Origin: VRUE01 sp036265675
GTDB taxonomy: Bacteria; Actinomycetota; Thermoleophilia; Solirubrobacterales; 70-9
Direction of reading: 5' to 3'
Length of the DNA stretch: 7,204 nt
Assembly (NCBI GenBank): GCA_036265675.1
Contig: DATAOP010000046.1
Span: 1 to 7,204 of the forward strand
The translations under genes and the position numbers were made by a program. Positions 1 through 5,224 of the stretch are shown piece after piece. Each line of letters begins with the position of its first letter. Positions within the stretch are counted from its first letter, which is position 1. A model generated the notes under the pieces. The model saw nothing but the letters and a program-made list of their open reading frames with translations. It was not told the DNA's origin and ran no database searches.

Positions 1-426
1 ACGATCGAAAAGGCGAACCCGGTCGAGATGGTCGGACCGGGCTACGACATCGAGGTTCCCTGGTCGGTGCGGTTCACCTGGAGCGGCGACTACCTGCACG
101 ACGCCTACTGGTCCGTCGGCGACCAGGGCTTCACCAACGTCAGCCACGGCTGCGTGAACATGTCCCCGGAAAACGCCGAAACGTTCTACGAAATGGCGGT
201 GCCGGGCGACCCGGTGAAGGTCACCGGCAGCCCGCGTGCCGGCGTCTGGGACAACGGCTGGACGATGTGGTTCCTGTCCTGGAAGCAGTGGATGCGCGGG
301 AGCGCGCTGGGGAAGCCGGTCGTGGCCGGCCCCGGCGGCAGCAGGTTCGTCAGTCCGTCGTCGCTGATGCCCCATCGCCGGGGACAACCGCACCCACACG
401 GCAGAACGGCGGTCGGAAACGCCTAG
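1..426 (+). CDS. L,D-transpeptidase (YkuD domain, LdtMt2-like), 3' part
   Basis: This is the C-terminal 141 residues of a peptidoglycan L,D-transpeptidase; the reading frame is open to the left edge, so the start lies outside the window. Such enzymes make 3-3 cross-links between meso-diaminopimelate residues outside the membrane. The YkuD catalytic signature is complete: an upstream His (visible residue 33, in LHDAYWS) and then SHGCVNMS at visible residues 48-55, with Cys51 (codon 151-153) the nucleophile. The stretches WSVGDQGFTNVSHGC and SPENAETFYE, and a later Trp-rich segment (WTMWFLSWKQW), resemble mycobacterial LdtMt2, where the tryptophans belong to the C-terminal subdomain. By analogy the missing part should hold Ig-like domains and a lipoprotein or membrane anchor. 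About 35 low-complexity residues follow the fold and look disordered. The stop TAG shares CTAG with the convergent nuclease gene. Confidence 0.93.
   Translation, partial: TIEKANPVEMVGPGYDIEVPWSVRFTWSGDYLHDAYWSVGDQGFTNVSHGCVNMSPENAETFYEMAVPGDPVKVTGSPRAGVWDNGWTMWFLSWKQWMRGSALGKPVVAGPGGSRFVSPSSLMPHRRGQPHPHGRTAVGNA
423..426. other. Palindromic CTAG shared by two convergent stop codons
   Basis: The plus-strand stop TAG (424-426) and the minus-strand stop TAG (complement of 423-425) overlap in one CTAG. The two genes therefore have no intergenic space and no separate terminator; any terminator must lie inside the opposite coding sequence. The same arrangement recurs at 4365-4368. Confidence 0.95.
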
Positions 427-1211
427 TTCTGGATGCCCGGCTCGGCTGAGTGGAAGTCGCCGTGGCATCTCCCCCAGACGCCGCGTCCCCTGGCGCGCGC
501 CGTGCGGGCGGCCGCTCGGAACGACCGAACCTGCAGAAACGGGTTCCCGTGATAGACGTAGACCTCGGCCCAGCCCCTCAGCACCTGGGCGCGATTCAGG
601 TTCCAGTGGCGGCGGTAGACGTAGGCGAGCAGCCGCCCGTATCGGTCGAAGCGATCCTGACTGGGGTCGGTGACCAGCGTCACCCGCCGGCCCGAGACCA
701 TCGACGCCATCGACCTCGCCGCCGCCCGCGCGCCGCACTCGACCGGATAGCCCGGTCTGAACTCCTCCGGTGTGTCGATCCCGATCAGGCGAACATCGAT
801 TTCGGCGCCGTCGGCAAACACCACCGCGATCGTGTCACCGTCGACGTCGCGGATCACCTGGGCGCTGATCCGGCGGCCCGACGGAACCGATGGACTCGAT
901 TCGGACGGCGGGATCACTGGACTCGATTCGCCTCCCCCTCCCCCGCCGCCCGCCGCGGAGCAGGGGCAGGGAAGGTCCTCGCAGGCAACCCCGTCCCCAT
1001 CCCCGTCGAGGTTGTCGAAGTTGTTGGTCGCGCTTCCTCCGTTGGCTTCGAAGAAGCTCTGGGCTTCGGCCTGATCAGCGAAGTCCGAGCAGTCGCGGTC
1101 GGCTTCACCGGCTGACGAGGCGACGCTGAGCGTCAACGCCAAGGCGACGAGGCCGAGCAATACGAGGGAGGCCGCGACCCCCACCCATGCGGCACGCCGG
1201 CGCACACGCAT
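423..1211 (-). CDS. Secreted or membrane-anchored excalibur + staphylococcal-nuclease-like (SNase) protein
   Basis: This 262-residue protein probably cleaves nucleic acid outside the cytoplasm. Residues 1-9 are basic (MRVRRR...), and about 10-33 form a hydrophobic segment that is a signal peptide or an anchor. Residues 38-82 are an excalibur calcium-binding domain with its DxDxDGxxCE loop (Asp69, Asp71, Asp73, Cys77) and a partner Cys41. A Gly/Ser/Pro linker (about 85-113, with a run of seven Gly) leads to an SNase fold at about 114-249. The S. aureus nuclease active-site residues have counterparts: Asp126 in DGDT, Arg141, Asp146, Thr147 and Glu149 in RLIGIDTPE, and Arg193 in DRYGR. Usually excalibur follows SNase; here the order is reversed. 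The start is ATG at 1211. I see no good ribosome binding site, and the sigma gene ends 20 bp upstream on the same strand, so the two may be co-transcribed. Activity is inferred from the residues. Confidence 0.9.
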   Translation of the reverse strand: MRVRRRAAWVGVAASLVLLGLVALALTLSVASSAGEADRDCSDFADQAEAQSFFEANGGSATNNFDNLDGDGDGVACEDLPCPCSAAGGGGGGGESSPVIPPSESSPSVPSGRRISAQVIRDVDGDTIAVVFADGAEIDVRLIGIDTPEEFRPGYPVECGARAAARSMASMVSGRRVTLVTDPSQDRFDRYGRLLAYVYRRHWNLNRAQVLRGWAEVYVYHGNPFLQVRSFRAAARTARARGRGVWGRCHGDFHSAEPGIQN

Positions 1212-1231
1212 CGGTGAAACTTATGTGACGA

Positions 1232-2113
1232 TCAGGCGGCAAATTCGAGGCCATCGAGACGGTTTGGGTCGGCGAGGATGTCGATCGCGGCGATCCGGCC
1301 GCCGGCGACGGTGAAGGCCATGACCGAGAAGACCTCGCCCTCCGGAACGACCAGCGCGCCGGCGACGCCGTTGACGAGGACGGGCCGCACGAACGGAGAG
1401 AGCCGGGCGAAGGTCATCGCGCGGCTCGCGACCTCGACGGCGCCTCGGATCACATGGGTGGCCGACGGGCGGCCCTCGCCACCGTCGGCGCGGAGGACGA
1501 TCTCCGGGTCGAGGACACCGACCAGCGCGTCGAAGTCGCCCTCACGCGAGGCCGCGAAGAAGGCATCGACGACCTCCCGCTGGCGCTCGAGGTCTACGTC
1601 CGGGGCCGTCGTTTCGCCCTCGACCCGCTTCCGGGCGCGGCTGGCCGCCTTCCTGGCGGCGACGGGGCTGCGGTTGAGCAGGTCGGCGATCTGCTCGAAC
1701 GGGACCGAGAAGCTGTCGTGCAGCACGAAGGCGACTCGCTCCTCCGGGCTGAGGGTCTCGAGCACGCCGAGCATCGCGAGGCCGACCGAGTCGGCGACGA
1801 CGGCCTCGTGCGCGGGGTCCGCCCCCTCGACCGGGCTGACGATCGGATCGGGAACATGGGGGCCGAGAGGCTCCTCGCGCCGAGCCCGGCGCGCCCGCAG
1901 CATGTCGAGGCAGATCCGCGCGACCACGGTCGTTAGCCAGCCCTGGAGGTCATCGATCTCCTCCGGGTCGGTTCGATCGAGCCGCAACCACGCCTCCTGG
2001 ACCGCCTCCTCCGCTTCGCCGCTGGCGCCGAGCATGCGGAAGGCGACGGCGTGGAGTCGAGCGCGGCTCCTCTCGAACCGCCTTGCCAGATCGATCTGTT
2101 TCGATTCGGTCAC
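1232..2113 (-). CDS. ECF41-type RNA polymerase sigma factor with fused SnoaL-like domain
   Basis: This 293-residue sigma-70-family factor should direct RNA polymerase to a small set of promoters. Region 2 spans about residues 10-80 (FRMLGASGEAEEAVQEAWLRL, then LQGWLTTVVARICLDMLR). Region 4 spans about 108-165 (ETLSPEERVAFVLHDSF, with a helix-turn-helix at FEQIADLLNRSPVAARKAASRAR). Residues 175-293 form a SnoaL/NTF2-like extension, which in the ECF41 group replaces a separate anti-sigma factor as regulator. Group signatures are present in altered form: HVPDP (86-90) where ECF41 usually has WLPEP, ADGGEGR (209-215) for the DGGGR-type motif, and DPNRL (282-286) for the C-terminal NPDKL-type motif. 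The start is taken as GTG at 2113, with GAGGG (complement of 2121-2125) 7 nt upstream. The divergent SDR gene is its likely target. The signal it senses cannot be read from sequence. Confidence 0.93.
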   Translation of the reverse strand: MTESKQIDLARRFERSRARLHAVAFRMLGASGEAEEAVQEAWLRLDRTDPEEIDDLQGWLTTVVARICLDMLRARRARREEPLGPHVPDPIVSPVEGADPAHEAVVADSVGLAMLGVLETLSPEERVAFVLHDSFSVPFEQIADLLNRSPVAARKAASRARKRVEGETTAPDVDLERQREVVDAFFAASREGDFDALVGVLDPEIVLRADGGEGRPSATHVIRGAVEVASRAMTFARLSPFVRPVLVNGVAGALVVPEGEVFSVMAFTVAGGRIAAIDILADPNRLDGLEFAA

Positions 2114-2134
2114 ATCCGTGCCCTCTGCGGCGTC
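2108..2134 (+). promoter_or_regulatory. Candidate ECF41-dependent promoter for the SDR gene
   Basis: GGTCACA (2108-2114), exactly 16 bases, then CGTC (2131-2134). From memory the published ECF41 motif is TGTCACA-N16-CGTC, so this is one mismatch with the right spacing, pointing at the SDR gene. Transcription would begin near 2140, giving a leader of about 55 nt. The -35 element overlaps the first codons of the divergent sigma gene, so sigma binding here could also affect its own gene. No experiment supports it in this organism. Confidence 0.72.
2121..2125 (-). promoter_or_regulatory. Ribosome binding site of the sigma factor gene
   Basis: The minus strand reads GAGGG with a 7-nt spacer to GTG at 2113, which decides the start. 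A stronger-looking AGGAGGA (complement of 2133-2139) lies 19 nt away, too far for this codon. Confidence 0.55.
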
Positions 2135-2186
2135 CTCCTATTGAAGGCAAATTCCGCCGCCCGAGGGGCGGCCATCCGGACTGAAT

Positions 2187-2190
2187 GGAG
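2187..2190 (+). promoter_or_regulatory. Ribosome binding site of the SDR gene
   Basis: GGAG followed by a 6-nt spacer to ATG at 2197. It overlaps the alternative ATG at 2185, which has no comparable site of its own, so 2197 is the better start. Confidence 0.6.
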
Positions 2191-2196
2191 AGAACA

Positions 2197-2997
2197 ATGG
2201 CACGCGAGAAGAAGAAGGTCGCCGTCGCCGGCGCGACCGGCCGGCTCGGCCACCATGCCGTCGACAGCCTGCGCGAGCGCGGGCACGAGGTTGTTCCGAT
2301 CTCGCGCGGCAGTGGCGTCGACGTGATCTCGGGCGAGGGGCTCGGGGAGGCGCTCGGGGGCGTCGACCTGCTGATCGACGCCGCCACCAGCCCGACCCCG
2401 GAAGGGGCCGCCGAGTTCTTCGCGACCTCGGTGCGCAACATGCAGCGGGCCGCCGCGGAGCGCGGCGTCGAGGGCATCCTCGTCGTCTCGATCATCGGCA
2501 CCGATCACTTCGACAGCGGCTACAACGCCGCCAAGGTGCTCCAGGAGCGAGCGCATCTCGAGGGCCCGGTCCCGGCGCGCATCCTGCGCGCTTCCCAATT
2601 TCACGAGTTCGTCGCGGAGCTGGTCGAGTGGAGTCGCAAGGACGATGTCAGCTACGTACCGCAGGCGCGGACTCAGCTGATCGCCGCCCGGAGCGTCGCC
2701 GAGGCGTTGGCCGACCTCGTTGACGGAGCGGACTCCTCACCCATCGGCAACCCGATCGCCGAAGTCGCCGGTCCCCGCGAGGAGAGCCTGGTCGAGGTGG
2801 CGAAGCTCTTCGCCGCCCACGCCGGCGACGGCCTGCGGATCGAGCCCGGGGAATGGCCCGACGATCCGGAAGGCCTCTACCCCGGCGGCGGCCTGCTCCC
2901 GGGCCCGGTGGCGAAGCTCACCGGCCCCACCTACGAGGAGTGGCTCAACACCGATTCGACCCTCGTCCCGTCGGGGGCGACGACAGCCGCCCCGTAG
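2197..2997 (+). CDS. NmrA/SDR-family NAD(P)-binding oxidoreductase or epimerase
   Basis: This 266-residue protein is a single Rossmann-fold enzyme of the atypical SDR/NmrA kind, cytoplasmic with no signal or membrane segment. The dinucleotide-binding loop is GATGRLG (residues 12-18) after the first beta-strand (KKVAVA). VDLLIDAAT (56-64) matches the strand after the cofactor site. VVSIIG (96-101) then GYNAAK (108-113) supply the Tyr109/Lys113 pair of the SDR YxxxK active site, and RILRASQFHEF (128-138) is typical of the family after it. The substrate is not readable; NmrA-like proteins may be redox sensors as well as enzymes. The start is ATG 2197 rather than 2185 because of the GGAG site. 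It is divergent from the ECF41 sigma factor, whose known partners include exactly this class of oxidoreductase/epimerase. Its last 22 codons overlap the convergent VOC gene by 67 bp. Confidence 0.9.
   Translation: MAREKKKVAVAGATGRLGHHAVDSLRERGHEVVPISRGSGVDVISGEGLGEALGGVDLLIDAATSPTPEGAAEFFATSVRNMQRAAAERGVEGILVVSIIGTDHFDSGYNAAKVLQERAHLEGPVPARILRASQFHEFVAELVEWSRKDDVSYVPQARTQLIAARSVAEALADLVDGADSSPIGNPIAEVAGPREESLVEVAKLFAAHAGDGLRIEPGEWPDDPEGLYPGGGLLPGPVAKLTGPTYEEWLNTDSTLVPSGATTAAP
2931..2997. other. 67-bp convergent coding overlap (SDR / VOC genes)
   Basis: The plus-strand SDR gene ends at 2997 and the minus-strand VOC gene ends at 2931 (TAG, complement of 2931-2933). The VOC side of the overlap is the last beta-strand of its second domain (PDGTRVESV), including the presumed metal ligand Glu237. 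The SDR side is a poorly conserved-looking tail (TLVPSGATTAAP), which suggests the SDR gene extended into its neighbour. Confidence 0.85.
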
Positions 2998-3665
2998 ACG
3001 GGTGATTCATGCTCCCGCCGCGCGTCGGGCCTTCCGGCGTCCATGCAACCGATCGCCAGCGCCACGCGATGGAAGTCGTCGACGGTCTCGCGATCGGGCG
3101 CAGGGAAGGCGATCTCCAGGTTCTCGGTGGGAGCCGACCCGTCGTCGACCAGTGAGAACGTCGCCCAGGCGCCGCGGAACTGACGGCCCTGCTCCCAACG
3201 CCGTCCCTCGCGCAGGCCCGTGTGGGGCATGACGGCGGCGAAGAACGCACAGGAGGCATCAAGGTCGCGCACGCGGATCCAGAGGTGATCGATATGGCCG
3301 CCCCGTCGCACGTCGTCGTGCCGCACCGCCTCGGCGCTGTTGCCGTCGGGGTCGAGCAGGAAGGCGCCGTAATAGCCGGGGGTGTACTGCGGGCGCTCCC
3401 CGGGAGCGCCGTCATCCTCGTAGCCCGCGTCGACCCCGGCCTGCCAGAAGTCATCGACCCGCTGCCGCGAGGGGGCCACGAATCCGACATGCAGGTGCCG
3501 GGTCGGCGGTCGCTCGGAGGTCGCAGCCACGAGGTGGAGGTCGTCCCACTCGATCCGGTCCTGGCCGGCATGCGTCGGATCGAGGCCGAGCGCCCCGAGG
3601 ACGGTGCGGTAGAAGCGCTCCGACGCGGCGAGATCGGCGACCCGGATCGCTACGTGGTCGAACAC
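2931..3665 (-). CDS. Two-domain VOC (glyoxalase/bleomycin resistance/dioxygenase fold) protein
   Basis: This 244-residue protein is a tandem of two vicinal-oxygen-chelate domains, the fold of glyoxalase I, extradiol dioxygenases and antibiotic-binding proteins. Domain 1 (residues 1-118) opens FDHVAIRVADLAASERFY and closes LLDPDGNSAEAV; likely metal ligands are His4, His59 (in RHLHVGF) and Glu112. Domain 2 (about 124-244) repeats the plan: HIDHLWIRVRDLDASCAFF, NLEIAF and PDGTRVESV, with His127, Glu184 and Glu237 in the matching positions. Both halves keep ligand-like residues, so both could bind a metal, which I infer rather than see. The start is GTG 3665, immediately before the first beta-strand. 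The frame stays open to an ATG at 3767, but that adds 34 Pro/Arg/Ser-rich residues unlike the fold and would cover the DUF1326 promoter region. No strong ribosome site is visible. The substrate is unknown. Confidence 0.85.
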   Translation of the reverse strand: MFDHVAIRVADLAASERFYRTVLGALGLDPTHAGQDRIEWDDLHLVAATSERPPTRHLHVGFVAPSRQRVDDFWQAGVDAGYEDDGAPGERPQYTPGYYGAFLLDPDGNSAEAVRHDDVRRGGHIDHLWIRVRDLDASCAFFAAVMPHTGLREGRRWEQGRQFRGAWATFSLVDDGSAPTENLEIAFPAPDRETVDDFHRVALAIGCMDAGRPDARREHESPVYGAAVVAPDGTRVESVLSHSS

Positions 3666-3704
3666 GTGCCCACGGTAGCGGCGGCCAGGAGGTCGCCGTG
3701 GCTG

Positions 3705-3733
3705 TTGACGCCGGCCGGCCAGCGGGAGAGAAT
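3705..3733 (+). promoter_or_regulatory. Candidate housekeeping-type promoter of the DUF1326 gene
   Basis: TTGACG (3705-3710) matches the -35 consensus at five of six bases. A 17-bp spacer leads to GAGAAT (3728-3733), which matches TATAAT at four of six. The predicted start near 3740 would leave a leader of about 26 nt holding the ribosome site. The spacing is ideal but the -10 element is weak. Confidence 0.45.
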
Positions 3734-3753
3734 GGGCGCGCCAACCCGCAGAT

Positions 3754-3760
3754 GAGGAGG
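3754..3760 (+). promoter_or_regulatory. Strong ribosome binding site of the DUF1326 gene
   Basis: GAGGAGG, 5 nt before ATG 3766. It is the strongest Shine-Dalgarno sequence in the window at a usable distance and fixes the start. Confidence 0.8.
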
Positions 3761-3765
3761 CCGGC

Positions 3766-4368
3766 ATGTCCTGGAGCCTGAAGGGGAGCTACTTCGAGAC
3801 CTGTTCGTGCGATCTGATGTGCCCGTGCAACATGTCGTTCGATCACGGCGCGACCTATGACTACTGCCGTGTCACCCTCGTCTTCAACATCAAGGAGGGC
3901 GAGATCGAGGGCACCGACGTCAGCGGCCTCAAGGTCGCGGCGATCGCCGACACCCCCAAGGTCATGACCGAGGGAAACTGGCGCCTCGGCCTCTTCATCG
4001 ATGAGGACGCCTCGGACGAGCAGGCCGACAAGCTCGGCGCCGTCTTCGCCGGACAGAAGGGTGGCCCGATGGAGGCGATCACTCCGCTGGTCGGCGAGAT
4101 CCTCGGCGTCGAGCGGGTGCCGTTCGAGCTGGCCGAGGACGGGCTCAGCCACAGCGTCAAGATCGGCGACGCGATCGACTTCGAGATCGAGGACATCGTC
4201 CCGTTCGGCGTCGAGACGGGAGAACCGGTGCGCCTGGTCGGGGTCTTCCATCCGGTCTCCTCGGAGTTCAACGCCGCCGAGGCGAAGCGCTCGAGCATCA
4301 ACGCCTTCGGCATCGAGTACGAGGGGAAGACCGGGATCTCGGCTTCGGAATTCGCCTGGGCCGCCTAG
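3766..4368 (+). CDS. DUF1326 domain protein
   Basis: This 200-residue soluble protein is recognised by its N-terminal signature SWSLKGSYFETCSCDLMCPCN. Four cysteines (13, 15, 19, 21) in a CxCxxxCxC pattern, plus Cys34 in DYC, look like a metal or redox site; that is inference. The rest is an acidic alpha/beta protein with the family-like segments WRLGLFID (72-79), ITPLVGEILG (105-114) and HPVSSEFN (162-169). It has no signal peptide or membrane segment. Its start is fixed by the GAGGAGG site. DUF1326 genes are often found next to DUF2182 membrane proteins, and the convergent neighbour here is one, which supports both assignments and a shared pathway. The biochemical role of the family is not established to my knowledge. 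Its stop TAG lies in a CTAG shared with DUF2182. Confidence 0.92.
   Translation: MSWSLKGSYFETCSCDLMCPCNMSFDHGATYDYCRVTLVFNIKEGEIEGTDVSGLKVAAIADTPKVMTEGNWRLGLFIDEDASDEQADKLGAVFAGQKGGPMEAITPLVGEILGVERVPFELAEDGLSHSVKIGDAIDFEIEDIVPFGVETGEPVRLVGVFHPVSSEFNAAEAKRSSINAFGIEYEGKTGISASEFAWAA
4365..4368. other. Second palindromic CTAG shared by two convergent stop codons
   Basis: The DUF1326 stop TAG (4366-4368) and the DUF2182 stop TAG (complement of 4365-4367) overlap in CTAG, itself inside a CCTAGG palindrome. It repeats the junction at 423-426. There is no room for a terminator between the genes. Confidence 0.95.
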
Positions 4369-5222
4369 GGCGCGGGCATCGGGGCCTCTTCCATTCCCAT
4401 CGAGTTCATCGCTCCTTCCGCCTGCGGCGAGTCCGGCAGGGTGAGCCCCGGAACCTGCTCGGGCGCGACGGCGACCGCGAGCCCGAGCACGACCAGGAGG
4501 ACGGCGACCGAGCGGTTGGCGACCGCCTTCCAGGGCAGGAGCTTCTCGAGCGCGATCAGGGCGGCGATCAGGACCATCCAGCCGATGCTCATCACCCCGA
4601 GGGCGAAGAGCGCCGCCATCAGAGCCCAGCAGCATCCGACGCACCAGCCCCCGTGCTCGAGCCCCATGCGGAGGGCGCCGGCCCGGCCCGGGCGCCAGCG
4701 CATGAGCAGGAACGTCATCGGGCTTCGGCAATGCCGCAGGCAGACGTCCTTGAGCGGGGTGAGCTGGTAGATGGCCGCCGCGAGGATGACTCCACCCGCC
4801 GCGTAGGGGCCGGCGCTGTCCCAGGCGAGGATGCCGAGGTCGAGCGACCGTCCGATCGCAAACAGCGCGTAGGCGAGCAGGCCCGCGGCGGTCCAGGTGA
4901 GCAGGTAGCCGAGGACGAAGATCGCCGTGGCGCCGGCCTCCGTCGGCTGTCCCCGCTGCCGTTTCCCCTCCTCGATGCGCGCGTACATGACCACCATCGG
5001 CGCGATCGACGGAAACATCATCGCGGCCATCATCACGATCCAGGCCGTGACCCAGAAACCGAGGCCACCGAGATCGGTGCCGGGACCGGCGTCCATTCCG
5101 GCCATCCGGTCTCCGGTCATCGCCCATGCGACAGCGGCGAGGACCAGCAGCCCGAAGATGAGGCCGAACTGCACCGCACTCGGCAGGGTCGGTACCCGAC
5201 GGAGTGTCGCTGACTCCATCAT
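4365..5222 (-). CDS. DUF2182 polytopic membrane protein (predicted metal-binding)
   Basis: This 285-residue integral membrane protein has about six or seven hydrophobic segments: roughly residues 17-36, 56-79, 99-124, 139-157, 193-212, 213-229 and 237-254. Family hallmarks are MMAAMMFPSIAPM (64-76, in helix 2), LKDVCLRHCRSP (157-168, with Cys161 and Cys165) and GGWCVGCCWALM (191-202, with Cys194, Cys197, Cys198). Methionine-rich stretches precede helix 2 (MTGDRMAGM, 35-43) and end the protein (MNSMGMEEAPMP), which would suit copper or another soft metal, although this is inference. The start is ATG 5222, which overlaps the TGA of the upstream beta-helix gene (TGATG) and lacks its own good ribosome site, implying translational coupling. 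The frame remains open to 5423, but that stretch is Arg/Pro-rich and lies inside the neighbour. It converges on its usual partner, DUF1326. Confidence 0.9.
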   Translation of the reverse strand: MMESATLRRVPTLPSAVQFGLIFGLLVLAAVAWAMTGDRMAGMDAGPGTDLGGLGFWVTAWIVMMAAMMFPSIAPMVVMYARIEEGKRQRGQPTEAGATAIFVLGYLLTWTAAGLLAYALFAIGRSLDLGILAWDSAGPYAAGGVILAAAIYQLTPLKDVCLRHCRSPMTFLLMRWRPGRAGALRMGLEHGGWCVGCCWALMAALFALGVMSIGWMVLIAALIALEKLLPWKAVANRSVAVLLVVLGLAVAVAPEQVPGLTLPDSPQAEGAMNSMGMEEAPMPAP

Positions 5223-5224
5223 CA
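5220..5224 (-). other. TGATG stop-start overlap (translational coupling)
   Basis: On the minus strand the TGA of the beta-helix gene (5224-5222) shares its A with the ATG of DUF2182 (5222-5220). A second in-frame ATG follows at 5219. The junction implies one transcript and reinitiation by the same ribosomes. Confidence 0.85.

Larger units (their letters stand above)
3666..3765. other. Divergent intergenic region (VOC / DUF1326)
   Basis: At 100 bp this is the longest non-coding stretch in the window if the VOC start is GTG 3665. It contains a plausible plus-strand promoter and ribosome site for DUF1326 and a CCGGCCGGCC palindrome (3711-3720). I see no clear promoter for the VOC gene. Confidence 0.6.

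Noticed and set aside
408..423. Small hairpin GGCG-N8-CGCC at the ldt 3' end
   Set aside because: A four-base-pair stem with no T-tract is not enough to call a terminator.
450..1115. Plus-strand frame opposite the nuclease gene
   Set aside because: Low-complexity antisense product; the minus-strand frame carries clear excalibur and SNase motifs.
1204..1230. A second ECF41-like box (CGTCACA, minus strand 1230-1224) before the nuclease gene
   Set aside because: The only -10 candidate is CGTG at 15-base spacing, and it lies inside the nuclease coding sequence, which would put the transcript start after the ATG.
2133..2139. AGGAGGA on the minus strand upstream of the sigma gene
   Set aside because: 19 nt from the GTG start, with no start codon at a usable distance; GAGGG at 2121-2125 is better placed.
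1278..2144. A 288-codon plus-strand frame opposite the sigma factor
   Set aside because: Ser/Arg/Thr-rich shadow of the sigma gene with no domain or ribosome site.
3666..3767. Upstream start (ATG 3767) for the VOC gene
   Set aside because: It adds 34 residues unlike the fold and overlaps the DUF1326 start and promoter; GTG 3665 directly precedes the first beta-strand.
3451..5127. A 558-codon open frame on the minus strand across DUF2182, DUF1326 and VOC
   Set aside because: It is Arg/Gly/Asp-rich, resembles no protein, and runs out of frame with or antisense to three well-supported genes; long stop-free frames are expected at this GC content.
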